From contig NZ_FQUS01000011.1 of NCBI RefSeq assembly GCF_900129315.1, positions 109,987-173,986 on the forward strand: a DNA stretch of 64,000 bases, written 5' to 3'. The notes under the pieces are model-generated. The model worked only from the letters and a program-made list of their open reading frames with translations. It was not told the DNA's origin and made no database searches. The position numbers and the translations under genes were made by a program. The DNA comes from Fodinibius roseus. GTDB taxonomy: Bacteria; Bacteroidota; Rhodothermia; Balneolales; Balneolaceae. Of the stretch, positions 55,801 through 63,928 are shown in pieces (position 1 is the stretch's first letter; every line of letters starts with the position of its first letter).

Positions 55801-56100
55801 TTATCGCTGGTGAAGGGTAATATCTTTATATTTTTTCAGTTGCCGCGCTATATTATCGATAACCATATTAATGGCCTGTTCATAAGAAGAAGCTTGTTCT
55901 TTAGCATTTAATAATTTTTGGGGTACTTTTACATTCAGTTCAGCCTGCTGGGGATTCTCGTCATCAGCTACCGGCTGTAAGATGATGTCGCAGGTGATAA
56001 TGCGATCATAAAACTGATCTAATTTCTGAACGGCATCTTCAGCATAGGTGTGGAGTTCTGATGATGGATCAAAATGGCGTGCTGTGAATGTAGTTTTCAT
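55801..56100 (-). CDS. hpf: Ribosome hibernation-promoting factor (short type)
   Basis: 99 residues, beta-alpha-beta-beta-beta-alpha fold: KTTFTARHFDPSSELHTYAEDAVQKLDQFYDRIITCDIIL, then QAELNVKVPQKLLNAKEQASSYEQAINMVIDNIARQLKKYKD. It is the short HPF type, which dimerises or inactivates 70S ribosomes in stationary phase together with RMF-like functions. It sits between xerC and hprK on the same strand. The same neighbourhood with hprK parallels hpf-ptsN-type linkage elsewhere; regulatory meaning is inferred. Confidence 0.93.
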   Translation of the reverse strand: MKTTFTARHFDPSSELHTYAEDAVQKLDQFYDRIITCDIILQPVADDENPQQAELNVKVPQKLLNAKEQASSYEQAINMVIDNIARQLKKYKDITLHQR

Positions 56101-56114
56101 AATGAATCCTCTCG

Positions 56115-57032
56115 TTAAGTTTGAGTTTTAGCTCGTGGATGTGCTAATTCATAAACATTTTTCAATCGTTCAACGGATGTATGCGTATATACTTGTGTTG
56201 CTGACAGATCAGCATGCCCTAACAGTTCTTTAATTACACGGATATCGGCACCATTGTCAAGTAAGTGGGTTGCAAAACTGTGCCGGAGAACATGGGGACT
56301 TTTCTGGGTTACTTCGCTGGTGCGCTGCAGGAAGTCTTTGACCAGCCGCTGCACGGCCCGGCCGTAGATTCGTTGTCCCCCCGCAGCAAGGAAAACGGCT
56401 TTTCGCGCATCAGCATCGGTCTTCTTGCCGTACAGTTCCGGCCTGGTATCGAGGTGCCGCTCTATTGCTTCCTTCGCGCGTGCGCCCATGGGAACGATTC
56501 GCTGTTTAGATCCTTTACCTGTCACTTTTATCTGCCTGAGCCCGGGATTGATATCATCTTCATTCAGGCTTGTCAGTTCGCTGAGGCGAATACCGGTGCC
56601 ATACAGAAGTTCGAGTATCGCCCGGTTTTGAGCAGAGCGCGGGGTGTCGCCGGGAGCCAGCTCCATCATCCGTTCGATGTCGGCCGCCGAGACCGTTTGG
56701 GGCAGGAGCTGGTCCTTTTTAGGAACAATGAGCAAGTGGGCCGGATTCTGTTCCACAAGTCCCCGTTTAAAACTATACTTGAAAAAAGAGCGAACAGTTG
56801 CCACTTTTCGTGCGATAGAGCTTTTAGCCAGTCCCCGCTCAGAGAGTTCCCCCAGCCAAAGCCGTATCGTTATGCGCTCAATGCGGTTGATATCGGGAGC
56901 CTCCCGTTCAAAATGAGCCCGGCAGAAAGTCAAAAATTGTTCCAGGTCATTTCGATACGAGGTAATGGTGTGCGGGGAGGCGTTACGCTCGACGTTTAAA
57001 TAGCGGAGGTATTTGTCAATAGCATTCTTCAT
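56115..57032 (-). CDS. xerC: Tyrosine recombinase XerC/XerD-type
   Basis: 305 residues. SAM-like N-terminal domain (VERNASPHTITSYRNDLEQFLTFC) and catalytic domain with Arg (YGTGIRLSEL), Lys (VTGKGSKQRIVP), HxxR (HVLRHSFATHLLDNGAD), His (KELLGHADLS) and nucleophile Tyr (TQVYTHTSVERL). Resolves chromosome dimers at dif with its partner. XerC and XerD cannot be told apart with certainty from this sequence alone. ATG start at 57032 end. First gene of the xerC-hpf-hprK unit. Confidence 0.92.
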   Translation of the reverse strand: MKNAIDKYLRYLNVERNASPHTITSYRNDLEQFLTFCRAHFEREAPDINRIERITIRLWLGELSERGLAKSSIARKVATVRSFFKYSFKRGLVEQNPAHLLIVPKKDQLLPQTVSAADIERMMELAPGDTPRSAQNRAILELLYGTGIRLSELTSLNEDDINPGLRQIKVTGKGSKQRIVPMGARAKEAIERHLDTRPELYGKKTDADARKAVFLAAGGQRIYGRAVQRLVKDFLQRTSEVTQKSPHVLRHSFATHLLDNGADIRVIKELLGHADLSATQVYTHTSVERLKNVYELAHPRAKTQT

Positions 57033-57102
57033 CTTTCTGCAATATGGAGACTTTACGGATAAAAATAAACACCAAGTTGAAGGTTTGTAGACTCATTATT
57101 CT

Positions 57103-57292
57103 TGCTATTTTTTTGAGTGACCAAAAAAGTAGCCAAAAAGCTCACCGGCTGGTGAAAACTCAGGAATCAGCTATATCGGGCGCTCCGGAAAATAATTTAA
57201 CTGGCTCCGATATTCGCGGAGCTTCAGACAGAAATTATTTTTTATCCTCCGCACCTGCTTTAGACACGCAGATCCCTGATTTTCAAAGGCCG
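57103..57292 (+). repeat. Palindromic repeat family B, copy 1
   Basis: Opens with GCTATTTTTTT ... CCAAAAAAGTAGC hairpin and GCCAAAAAGCTCACCGGCTG. Central arms AAAATAATTT (57190-57199) and AAATTATTTT pair across TTTAACTGG ... TTCAGACAG. Ends TGATTTTCAAAGGCCG. Confidence 0.7.
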
Positions 57293-57325
57293 ATCCTATT
57301 TTTTGATTTAAAAAGTGGAATAGAG

Positions 57326-57410
57326 GGCCTTGAAAAGCCAAGAAGTTTGCTCAATATCAACACCTGCACAAATTCAAACCGTAGCATATAAAGTATATGT
57401 GAGGATTTTT
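57326..57410 (+). repeat. Dispersed repeat family A, copy 6 (truncated)
   Basis: GGGCCTTGAAAAGCCAAGAA ... CAAATTCAAACCGTAGCATA ... TGTGAGGATTTTTT. The left half only, about 85 bp, running up to the end of the GT2 gene on the other strand. Confidence 0.65.
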
Positions 57411-57428
57411 TATGCGTTTTATTTTCTC

Positions 57429-58598
57429 TTACAGTTTTCGCTCTTTCCACGTCGGGGAGTTGTTTGTTATATAATCCTTCAGTACTTGTATAGCCAATAC
57501 CTGAAACCAGCCGACCCCGAGGGGATGGAGGAGCACATAAAAAATATTCCAGCCGAACCAGCGATTGATGATAAAGCGCTGGATGAATACCAGAAGCAGA
57601 GCCGCTGTACAGAATCCCAGCAGTATTGCAGAGCCGCCCCAATAAAGCAACAGGGGAAAAGCGAGGAAAGGGAGTATATAGGCAACCAGATGCAGGAGTC
57701 CCATCACCCCGAACATCGGGAGATTATACCCGAAGCCGGCCAGAAAATTTTTTCGAAGTCCCTGCCAGAGCTCGCTGCGGGAACGGTACATCCGGCAGCT
57801 GACCAGATCCCGGCCGTGATACATATTCATCGTATAGCCGTCCCGTTTAATATTCCGGGCCAGGCCCACATCCTCGACAATCATGTCCCTGACGGAATGA
57901 TGTCCCCCAATCCCCTCGTAACTGCGTCGCTTGAAAGCCATAAACTGTCCGCATGCCGCCGCAAAGAGCGGGTCCACATGCTTCCTGAGGAACGGGGGGA
58001 TCCATTTTGGCGGTCGGCGGACATAACGGACCGGAAGAAGGGTAAGCAGGGCCGTGTAGATGAGCGGAATTACCGTTTTCTCCCAGAAGGAACCCAACTG
58101 CTGAGAAGGCCAGAGCGTTATAAAATCCAGGATATCCTGTCCCATTGTACGTACGGTTTTGGCCACGGCAGCAGGTTCCAGCCAGGTGTCGGCGTCTATA
58201 AAGAGGAGAATTTCTTCATGAGAAGCCTCCGCGAGCTGATGACAGGCCCACGGCTTGCCCAGCCAGTCGTCGGGTTTCGGACGTCCGAGCAGCACTGTCA
58301 GCCGCTTCGGGAATTGGTCTTCCAACGCAGCAAGGATGTCGGACGTCCTGTCGGTGGAGCCGTCATCCAGTACATACACGTGGAAGTCGGGGTACTGCTG
58401 GCTGACCGCAGAGCGGACGCAGCGCTCGATGGATACCTCCTCGTTGCGTGCGGGGATGCAGATACTTACCCCCGGCGACTGCCGGGCAAAATAGCCGGGG
58501 GGCGCCGGTTCCGGCACCTTGAAATCCCGCCTGTTCCGCAATAAAATGAGGGTGGTAATCACAAGGTAGCCCAATGCTATGTAAAAGAGTATCAGCAT
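57429..58598 (-). CDS. GT2 glycosyltransferase, CruC/CrtQ-like
   Basis: 389 residues. N-terminal membrane helix (ILFYIALGYLVITTLILL), GT2 core VSICIPARNEEVSIERCVRSAV, DDGSTDRTSDIL (DDG), LLFIDADTWLEP (DxD), and a QxxRW-like region with three or four C-terminal membrane helices. Close neighbours of this architecture glycosylate carotenoids (CruC/CrtQ type). The neighbouring CrtC-like hydratase and PlsC-like acyltransferase support carotenoid glycosylation, but other lipid substrates are possible. The minus strand end overlaps repeat A6; a long antisense frame is a shadow. Confidence 0.8.
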   Translation of the reverse strand: MLILFYIALGYLVITTLILLRNRRDFKVPEPAPPGYFARQSPGVSICIPARNEEVSIERCVRSAVSQQYPDFHVYVLDDGSTDRTSDILAALEDQFPKRLTVLLGRPKPDDWLGKPWACHQLAEASHEEILLFIDADTWLEPAAVAKTVRTMGQDILDFITLWPSQQLGSFWEKTVIPLIYTALLTLLPVRYVRRPPKWIPPFLRKHVDPLFAAACGQFMAFKRRSYEGIGGHHSVRDMIVEDVGLARNIKRDGYTMNMYHGRDLVSCRMYRSRSELWQGLRKNFLAGFGYNLPMFGVMGLLHLVAYILPFLAFPLLLYWGGSAILLGFCTAALLLVFIQRFIINRWFGWNIFYVLLHPLGVGWFQVLAIQVLKDYITNNSPTWKERKL

Positions 58599-58928
58599 GC
58601 CTAACCTGAATTATTCATTAATACTATGGAATGATTCGTTATCCTGTTCATTTTTTAAAGCCTTAGGATACCATACGGACATTTTTTGAATTATTAACAT
58701 GAGGACTTCGAAATTTGCTCCTGCGCTGGATTGAAAATGGGTGCTTCAAGGTACTAAGGTACCTCTCCGCCTCCATTTCCATTCCGCCTTGCTCATAACC
58801 AAATATCTTTGTGAATAATCCAGGATAAAAGGTAGCAGGGAAAAAAGGAAGATCAAATTGTGCTTTGGATATTCATTTACAGCTTAAAAATATATCCTTG
58901 CTATCTTTTTTTATTAACAATTACTTAT
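58599..58928. other. Gene-free stretch
   Basis: No gene or clear element recognised between the GT2 start and repeat B2; AT-rich with a small inverted GGTAC repeat near 58750-58765. Confidence 0.4.
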
Positions 58929-59115
58929 TACTTTTTTCGATGAAGAAAAAAGTAACCAAAAAATCACCGGCTGGTGAAAAATCAGAAATAAGGTTTCGCC
59001 GGTGCTCCGGAAAATAATTTAACTTGCTCCGAACCCCGCGGAGCCTCGGACAGAAATTATTTTTGGTCCTCCGCACCGCCTTTACCTAACTATATTCCTG
59101 ATTTTTCAAGGCCGG
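58929..59115 (+). repeat. Palindromic repeat family B, copy 2
   Basis: Head hairpin TACTTTTTTC/GAAAAAAGTA, then CCAAAAAATCACCGGCTG. Central arms AAAATAATTT and AAATTATTTT flank an inner hairpin GCTCCG/CGGAGC. Outer arms GAAAAATCAG/CTGATTTTTC. Ends TTTTTCAAGGCCGG. Confidence 0.75.
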
Positions 59116-59208
59116 ACTTTTCTCCCGCTGGAAGTGAGGAAATTTCTACATTGAAGCTTTCGGTTTATATGCAGGCATGATTTTGAGTAAAAACTTTCAC
59201 TCCGACCT

Positions 59209-60360
59209 ATGAATATTTTATCCGATCCAGCCCGGGACACCCGTGCGACCGGCCAGCCGCCGGGAGGCTATGAGTGGTGGTACTTTGATGCGCTTTCCGA
59301 CGACGGCCGGTATAGTTTTGTAGCCATCTTTTACGAGGGAAACCCCTTTTCCACCCGCTATATCAAGGCCCTGGAGGAAAAGACAGGACCGGCCTCTCCT
59401 GCATCCTCATCCACTTCCACTTCTTCTGGGCCCATGCCCTCGGAGTACCCGGCCGTGAGTATTTCAGTATATGATCAGGGGGAGCCGGTTTATTACAGTT
59501 TTACCGAGTATGACGCAACAGATTGCATCTTTTCCGAAGAGCGTCCCCTCGTGGAAATAGGTCCCCACAGGATGAAAGGAAGCCGCACCGGCGGTCAGCT
59601 CTTGTATTCACTCAGCCTGAACGAAGAGCTGCCCAGCGGCGACCGGCTGCGAGCGGAACTGACGTTTGACAGTCCTGCAGTGACGGACCTCTTCGAAGAT
59701 ACGGAAGACCATTCCCCGGCCGGGCATCACTGGAACCTGGTGCAGCCGCTGGCGGACGTTAGCGGAACCATAGAGATAGGAGCCGCAGGGAAGGGAGCGG
59801 AAGACCGTACTGTTGCGTTTCGGGGGGAGGGGTATCATGATCACAACAGGGGCGATGAACCGATGCGCGAGGAGTTTACCGACTGGTACTGGGGACGATG
59901 TCACTTTGATTACGCCACGCTGGTATACTACGTGATGAACGGAAAGGGAAAGGACGGGCCGTCTCAACATCAGCACCAGGCCTGGCTCATCGATCCCTCG
60001 GGGTCGAAAATCACAGCAAGAGGAAACCAGATTGACGTCAGCGATAAAAGTTTATCCCTCTTCGGCCTGTACTCGGGACGCAAGCTCAGTATGCGTGGCC
60101 ATGACGGAACTGAAATGCAGGTCCAGCAGTCCCGCCTGCTGGACAACGGCCCGTTCTACCAGCGGTTTTTGAGTGATGTTTTCCTGAGCGTTCCGGGCAG
60201 CCGGGTGCTTGAATCCGCGCGCGGGATCACCGAATATATCTGTCCCGGCAGGATATACGGGCGTGTTTTCTGGCCCCTGGTCAACATGCGTATCCGCCAG
60301 GCTCACGCAAAGCCCCACTGGGTACAGCGGTCCGGGAGGCTTTACCGGTGGACGTGGTAA
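59209..60360 (+). CDS. CrtC-like carotenoid 1,2-hydratase
   Basis: 383 residues. Two lipocalin-like beta halves: GGYEWWYFDALSDDGRYSFVAIFYEGNPFS and EFTDWYWGRCHFDYATLVYYVMN, with HxxHNRGDEP between (GEGYHDHNRG). These are signatures of the CrtC/hydroxyneurosporene-synthase family. A Ser/Thr-rich insertion lies near residues 65-75. The enzyme adds water to the 1,2 double bond of an acyclic carotenoid end. Next to a CruC-like glycosyltransferase and a PlsC-like acyltransferase it fits a 1'-hydroxy, glycosylated, acylated carotenoid such as salinixanthin. ATG at 59209; no signal peptide. Confidence 0.82.
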   Translation: MNILSDPARDTRATGQPPGGYEWWYFDALSDDGRYSFVAIFYEGNPFSTRYIKALEEKTGPASPASSSTSTSSGPMPSEYPAVSISVYDQGEPVYYSFTEYDATDCIFSEERPLVEIGPHRMKGSRTGGQLLYSLSLNEELPSGDRLRAELTFDSPAVTDLFEDTEDHSPAGHHWNLVQPLADVSGTIEIGAAGKGAEDRTVAFRGEGYHDHNRGDEPMREEFTDWYWGRCHFDYATLVYYVMNGKGKDGPSQHQHQAWLIDPSGSKITARGNQIDVSDKSLSLFGLYSGRKLSMRGHDGTEMQVQQSRLLDNGPFYQRFLSDVFLSVPGSRVLESARGITEYICPGRIYGRVFWPLVNMRIRQAHAKPHWVQRSGRLYRWTW

Positions 60361-60368
60361 TTTTGTTT

Positions 60369-60555
60369 GTTCCATTTTTTCTTTCATGAAAAAACGGAAC
60401 CCAAAAAAATGACCGACTAAATAAATGGTGCTGGCGTTCCCTGCGCCTTCGCTAAAATCATTTAACTCGACATCGAAGTCCACGATGTCTCAAACAGAAA
60501 TGATTTTAGCCGCTCTGGCTCCGGTCACTCTCCTCAGCACCATTTATTAGGCCGG
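60369..60555 (+). repeat. Palindromic repeat family B, copy 3
   Basis: Head hairpin GTTCCATTTTTTC/GAAAAAACGGAAC. Central arms CTAAAATCATTT (60452-60463) and AAATGATTTTAG (60498-60509) are perfectly complementary over 12 bp around CATCG/CGATG. Outer arms AAATGGTGCTG and CAGCACCATTT. Ends ATTAGGCCGG. Confidence 0.8.
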
Positions 60556-60641
60556 AGTGAATGAAAAATTGTAGTAGAAATAGAGACTGGTTGATTTGAT
60601 CCATTCCGGAAGTGCCCGGGGCTAGCAGCTATAAGGGAAAG

Positions 60642-60790
60642 GTCAAGGCTGAGAAAACTCAGCGCCCGGCGGTCGCGTCGGCTCCGGAGAAAAATATAAA
60701 CTCACCCGACAGGGTCGGGTTCAAACAAATATTTTTCTTTTTCCTCCACCTTGCCTCCGCCACCCAAGGCGCTGACTTTTCAAGGCCGCC
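60642..60790 (+). repeat. Palindromic repeat family B, copy 4
   Basis: Starts TCAAGGCTGAGAAAACTCAG. Central arms AGAAAAATAT and ATATTTTTCT flank ACCCGAC/GTCGGGT. Outer GAAAACTCAGCGCC versus GGCGCTGACTTTTC. Ends TTTTCAAGGCCGCC. The head hairpin is missing. Confidence 0.7.
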
Positions 60791-60899
60791 GTTTTTAAAA
60801 AGTGATAAGATACTTTTTGAGTAACCTTACTTTAAAAATAAGGGAAAGGTAAAAAGAGTCACCGTGGGAAAACCATTTTCCCGAACTTAGCAGGTGAGG

Positions 60900-61101
60900 C
60901 GGGGAAAGGTCGAGAGGCGGCACGAAGAGAAATAAATGGGGGAAGAAGTGGAAAAGCGACCAGCGTTCCGCAGCAATGGATTTGCCAAGATTTTCGGAAT
61001 AACAAAATCTTCATTTATTTACGTGCCGGCCGAGACCGAACGCCGAAGCAGGTATGTCGGCGATTTTTTTGGTTCATTTTTTCATCGATGAAAAAATGAA
61101 C
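60900..61101 (-). repeat. Palindromic repeat family B, copy 5 (minus)
   Basis: Reverse orientation: a 15-bp perfect head hairpin (61072-61101, TTTTTTCATCGATGAAAAAA core) followed on the minus strand by CCAAAAAAATC. Arms AAATAAATG (60930-60938) and CATTTATTT (61012-61020), GGCACG/CGTGCC outside. Confidence 0.7.
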
Positions 61102-61110
61102 ATTAATAAA

Positions 61111-61773
61111 TTAAAGAAACCGCTCAAAAGCTGAATCGTCAAAGCCGGCTTTTCGGCGCAGGTTGGTGAGGATGCGTTCCAGGGCCTGCTCGAAATGGCG
61201 GTTCTGCTCCCCGGTCGAAAGCGAGGTATCCGGTTGAACCGGGGCGCCTACCTCCAGGTGCAGCTCCGGTTTGTCCCGGCGGATCGTGTGCATATAGATG
61301 CCAATCGGTACGACATCCACCTGCGGGATCTTCCCGTTGAGCCAGGCTAAACCGCCTTCGAACTGCATCGGAGTGCCGGCCGGCGTGATCGTTCCCTCCG
61401 GGTAGATAAACAGGCTGGCATTGGGTCGTTCAAAAGATTGCAGGGCGTACCGCAGCGCCGCGACGGAATGACGTTTATCCTCTCTGTTAATAGAAAAAGC
61501 TCCTATTTTCTGAAAAAAAGGATGCTCGACCATCTGTCTGTCTTCCATCATCGCACGCGCCTGCTGCCGGAAGCGATATTCATTGAGCAGCAAGGGAATA
61601 AGCCCGTCCCACCACGAATGGTGATTCAGATAATAGATCGTTTTGGACTGGCCGTCCGGCTGGTAATCCTGTTTTAACCAGACCCGGCTGAACCTGCGCT
61701 TGAAAAGAAGCCAGGTGTAAAGGCGGAGGAGCTTGATAAACAGGGGCGATTCTTTTGCGGGAATAAAATCCAA
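61111..61773 (-). CDS. PlsC-like acyltransferase
   Basis: 220 residues. Acyltransferase motifs NHHSWWD (NHx4D) and FIYPEGTITPAG (PEGT) are intact, with a short hydrophobic N-terminus. This is the lysophosphatidate/glycerolipid acyltransferase superfamily, which transfers an acyl chain from acyl-CoA or acyl-ACP. Its position among the GT2 and CrtC-like genes suggests it could acylate a carotenoid glycoside (CruD-like step), though a phospholipid role cannot be excluded. Divergent from the O-methyltransferase gene. Confidence 0.8.
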   Translation of the reverse strand: MDFIPAKESPLFIKLLRLYTWLLFKRRFSRVWLKQDYQPDGQSKTIYYLNHHSWWDGLIPLLLNEYRFRQQARAMMEDRQMVEHPFFQKIGAFSINREDKRHSVAALRYALQSFERPNASLFIYPEGTITPAGTPMQFEGGLAWLNGKIPQVDVVPIGIYMHTIRRDKPELHLEVGAPVQPDTSLSTGEQNRHFEQALERILTNLRRKAGFDDSAFERFL

Positions 61774-61783
61774 GGATAAAATA

Positions 61784-61815
61784 TTTGTTGAACATTCATC
61801 ACCTGAATATCTTTA
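61784..61815 (+). promoter_or_regulatory. Bacteroidota-type promoter of the O-methyltransferase gene
   Basis: TTTG (61784-61787) then 20 bases and TATCTTTA (61808-61815), matching the TTTG/TAnnTTTG -33/-7 pair with one change in the last base. Transcription would start about 7 bases after the -7 box, near 61822. Confidence 0.55.
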
Positions 61816-61853
61816 AGCTCCGTTAAATTTCCCAATTTTTAAACATCTTGTTT

Positions 61854-62480
61854 ATGATCCCCAAAGACATCGAAGCGTATGCGCTGGCCCACACCACCGA
61901 TGATTCCCCCGTTATTCAGGATCTTATTAAGGCTGCGGAGCAAGAGCTTGAGCATATCGACATGCTCAGTGGCCGACAGGTTGGGCGGCTGTTGTCGATT
62001 TTAATTACAATATCAGGGGCTAAGCGCGTACTTGAAGTGGGTACTTTTGCCGGCTATTCGGCGCTTACGATGGCCGAGGCACTCCCGGAGGAGGGCGAGC
62101 TGTTTACCTGTGAATACAATGAGAGATATGAAGAAATCGCCCGCAAATTTTTTAACAAGAGCGAGCACGGGTCTAAGATAACGTTGGTGATGGGCAAGGC
62201 ACTGGAAACCATTCCGACGATTCCGGGAAACTTCGATCTGATTTTTCTGGATGCTGACAAGATCAACTATCCGGATTATTATGAATTGTTACTACCGAGA
62301 TTAAACCGGGGAGGGATCATGGCGATCGATAATATGCTCTGGGGAGGAGAGGTTACCGATCCCGGCACTGATAAAGCCCGGGCGATTGACCGGGTCAATA
62401 AGCAGGTCGCCGAAGATCCGTCGGTAGAACAGGTGTTGTTGACGGTGAGGGACGGGATTACGCTGGTGCGTAAAAAGTGA
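61854..62480 (+). CDS. Class I O-methyltransferase
   Basis: About 208 residues from ATG 61854 (a second in-frame ATG at 61848 is possible). AdoMet motif I VLEVGTFAGYSALTMA, then FTCEYNERYEEIA, NFDLIFLDADKINYPDYYELLLPRLNRGGIMAIDNMLWGGEV. This is the catechol/caffeoyl-CoA O-methyltransferase family with metal ligands (LDADK, DN). Methylates a hydroxyl on a small molecule; the substrate is unknown. It is near the carotenoid-type genes but its family acts mainly on catechols, so any pigment role is speculative. Confidence 0.88.
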   Translation: MIPKDIEAYALAHTTDDSPVIQDLIKAAEQELEHIDMLSGRQVGRLLSILITISGAKRVLEVGTFAGYSALTMAEALPEEGELFTCEYNERYEEIARKFFNKSEHGSKITLVMGKALETIPTIPGNFDLIFLDADKINYPDYYELLLPRLNRGGIMAIDNMLWGGEVTDPGTDKARAIDRVNKQVAEDPSVEQVLLTVRDGITLVRKK

Positions 62481-62736
62481 GATCAAAAGGAGAGAGTAAG
62501 GGGGCAAGTAAGTTTTATTTTCTAAAGCTCGATTCCAGAACAATATCGAACTGTATTACGGTCAGGTAGACATCTTTAAAGGATTATCAATCCATCGGTA
62601 TGATCAAAGTTTGTACTAAATTGATGAAAGAATAATTTATTTTTGGCCTTTATATTTCCGTTATTGGTGAATTTTTATTCTATTTTTTGCACTTTAAAAT
62701 TTAATTTGAGAGCTTAATAAAGGCTGAAGTTAGGAA
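62481..62736. other. Gene-free stretch before sigma factor
   Basis: AT-rich, no gene seen. It continues into the inverted repeat at 62737-62796. Confidence 0.4.
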
Positions 62737-62796
62737 GTTAACTTGATGTTAAAAGCTCGTAACATGTTTATTATTCAAACATAACATTAAGTTAAC
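62737..62796 (+). promoter_or_regulatory. Long inverted repeat upstream of ECF sigma gene
   Basis: GTTAACTTGATGTT (62737-62750) and AACATTAAGTTAAC (62783-62796) form a 14-bp inverted repeat with one G/T mismatch. Inside it CATGTTT and AAACATA add further pairing. Could be an operator, or an RNA hairpin 70 bases before the sigma-factor start. Confidence 0.55.
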
Positions 62797-62864
62797 AATT
62801 TTATAGGGAAGGGAATGTATACTTGTCTATCAGTATATTTTCACAGACTCATAATATCAAGTTA

Positions 62865-63440
62865 ATGAATAAGGGACAAAGCGACAGACAGTTATTAGAA
62901 GATATAGGAGAAGGGGACCGGAAAGCATTTGAACAGCTCTTCAACCGGCACTGGGAATCACTGTTTGCAGTAGCTATGCATCGTTTGCAATCAGAACAGC
63001 TGGCAAAGGATGTGCTTCAGGAGCTGTTTGTGGAACTCTGGGAAAAGCATGAGACCCTCAACATTCGCTCGAATGTGAGCGGTTACCTGTTTACAGCTCT
63101 AAAACACCGGGTTATCAATAAGATAAAGGAGGAAAATACAAGAGCCAAATATGAAAAGATGACGATCCGGTACTATGAAATAAACGGTCTTGCCACCGAA
63201 CACCAGTTTTCTAAAAACTATCTCCGGGAAGAGATGGAGGCAAAAGTCAGGCAGCTTCCCGATCGCTGCCGGGAAGTATTTGAGCTAAGCAGAATAGAGC
63301 AGCTATCCCATAAAGAGATCGGTGAAAGACTGAATATTTCACCCAAAACCGTTGAAAATCATATCGGAAGGGCATTGAAAGTATTGCGTCCCTATTTAAA
63401 ACGGGTTATCAGTGTTGCAATGGTTTTTACTTGGCTTTAA
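62865..63440 (+). CDS. ECF RNA polymerase sigma-70 factor
   Basis: 191 residues from ATG 62865 (an earlier TTG at 62823 is unlikely). Sigma2 region LFNRHWESLFAVAMHRLQ, AKDVLQELFVELWEKHETLN, sigma4 region LPDRCREVFELSRIEQLSHKEIGERLNISPKTVENHIGRALK with the HTH. This is the family that in Bacteroidota pairs with FecR-like anti-sigma factors and TonB receptors. The anti-sigma gene follows at 63710 but is truncated. No TonB receptor gene is in the window. Transcription is likely from the region with the 62737 inverted repeat. Confidence 0.93.
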   Translation: MNKGQSDRQLLEDIGEGDRKAFEQLFNRHWESLFAVAMHRLQSEQLAKDVLQELFVELWEKHETLNIRSNVSGYLFTALKHRVINKIKEENTRAKYEKMTIRYYEINGLATEHQFSKNYLREEMEAKVRQLPDRCREVFELSRIEQLSHKEIGERLNISPKTVENHIGRALKVLRPYLKRVISVAMVFTWL

Positions 63441-63709
63441 GTAAATTGACAGGGACTGTCCATTCTGATTTTGTATCAAGAGTTTATTTTTAAATTGCGC
63501 ATTTCACTTTGCATAGAGGCTTTTGCGTAATAGGTAGCACAAAATAGATTACTATCCAATGCATTTCTAACCTTAGCCTCTAACTTTCCCAAAAAATCCT
63601 TGGGGGATTACCCTGCCGGCAGTTGTCAATAGGGTGAAAGGACAAAGTTTTGGATTGTGTAAAAGATCCTAAATACTGTCCGACAAAGCGAAGTTGCTGA
63701 TTATTGACA

Positions 63710-63928
63710 ATGAATTTAAGTGAAATAAAAAGAAATTTAAGAAAGTTCTTTCGGGGTGAAGAGACTGAAGAAGGTCGCTGGCTCATCGATCAGTGGTATC
63801 GCTCTTTTAAAAATAAACCTAATGAATTAACGGAGTATAGCAGCGAGGAGAAAGAGAAACTCCGCCGGGAATTGTGGGCAGACATCAGAGCATCTACAGA
63901 AGACTTTGTAAGCTTCCCTGAAAGTTGA
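63710..63928 (+). pseudogene. FecR-like anti-sigma factor, truncated by IS3-family insertion
   Basis: 72 codons from ATG 63710 (earlier TTG 63704). MNLSEIKRNLRKFFRGEETEEGRWLIDQWYRSF, then SSEEKEKLRRELWADIRAS: the N-terminal, sigma-binding cytoplasmic helix of FecR-type anti-sigma factors, normally about 300 residues long with a membrane helix and a periplasmic domain. The frame stops at TGA 63926-63928, which coincides with the TGACC left end of the IS. So the membrane and periplasmic parts are missing. The remnant could still bind sigma, but signal control is lost. If the insertion is recent, the sigma factor is probably unregulated. Confidence 0.75.

Noticed and set aside
57330..58544. 404-codon plus-strand frame opposite the GT2 gene
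   Set aside because: Antisense shadow of the glycosyltransferase; it lacks recognisable motifs and starts inside a repeat.
60361..61110. Family B palindromes as simple rho-independent terminators
   Set aside because: They are too long, have no consistent T run after the stem and include reverse-oriented and adjacent copies between genes.
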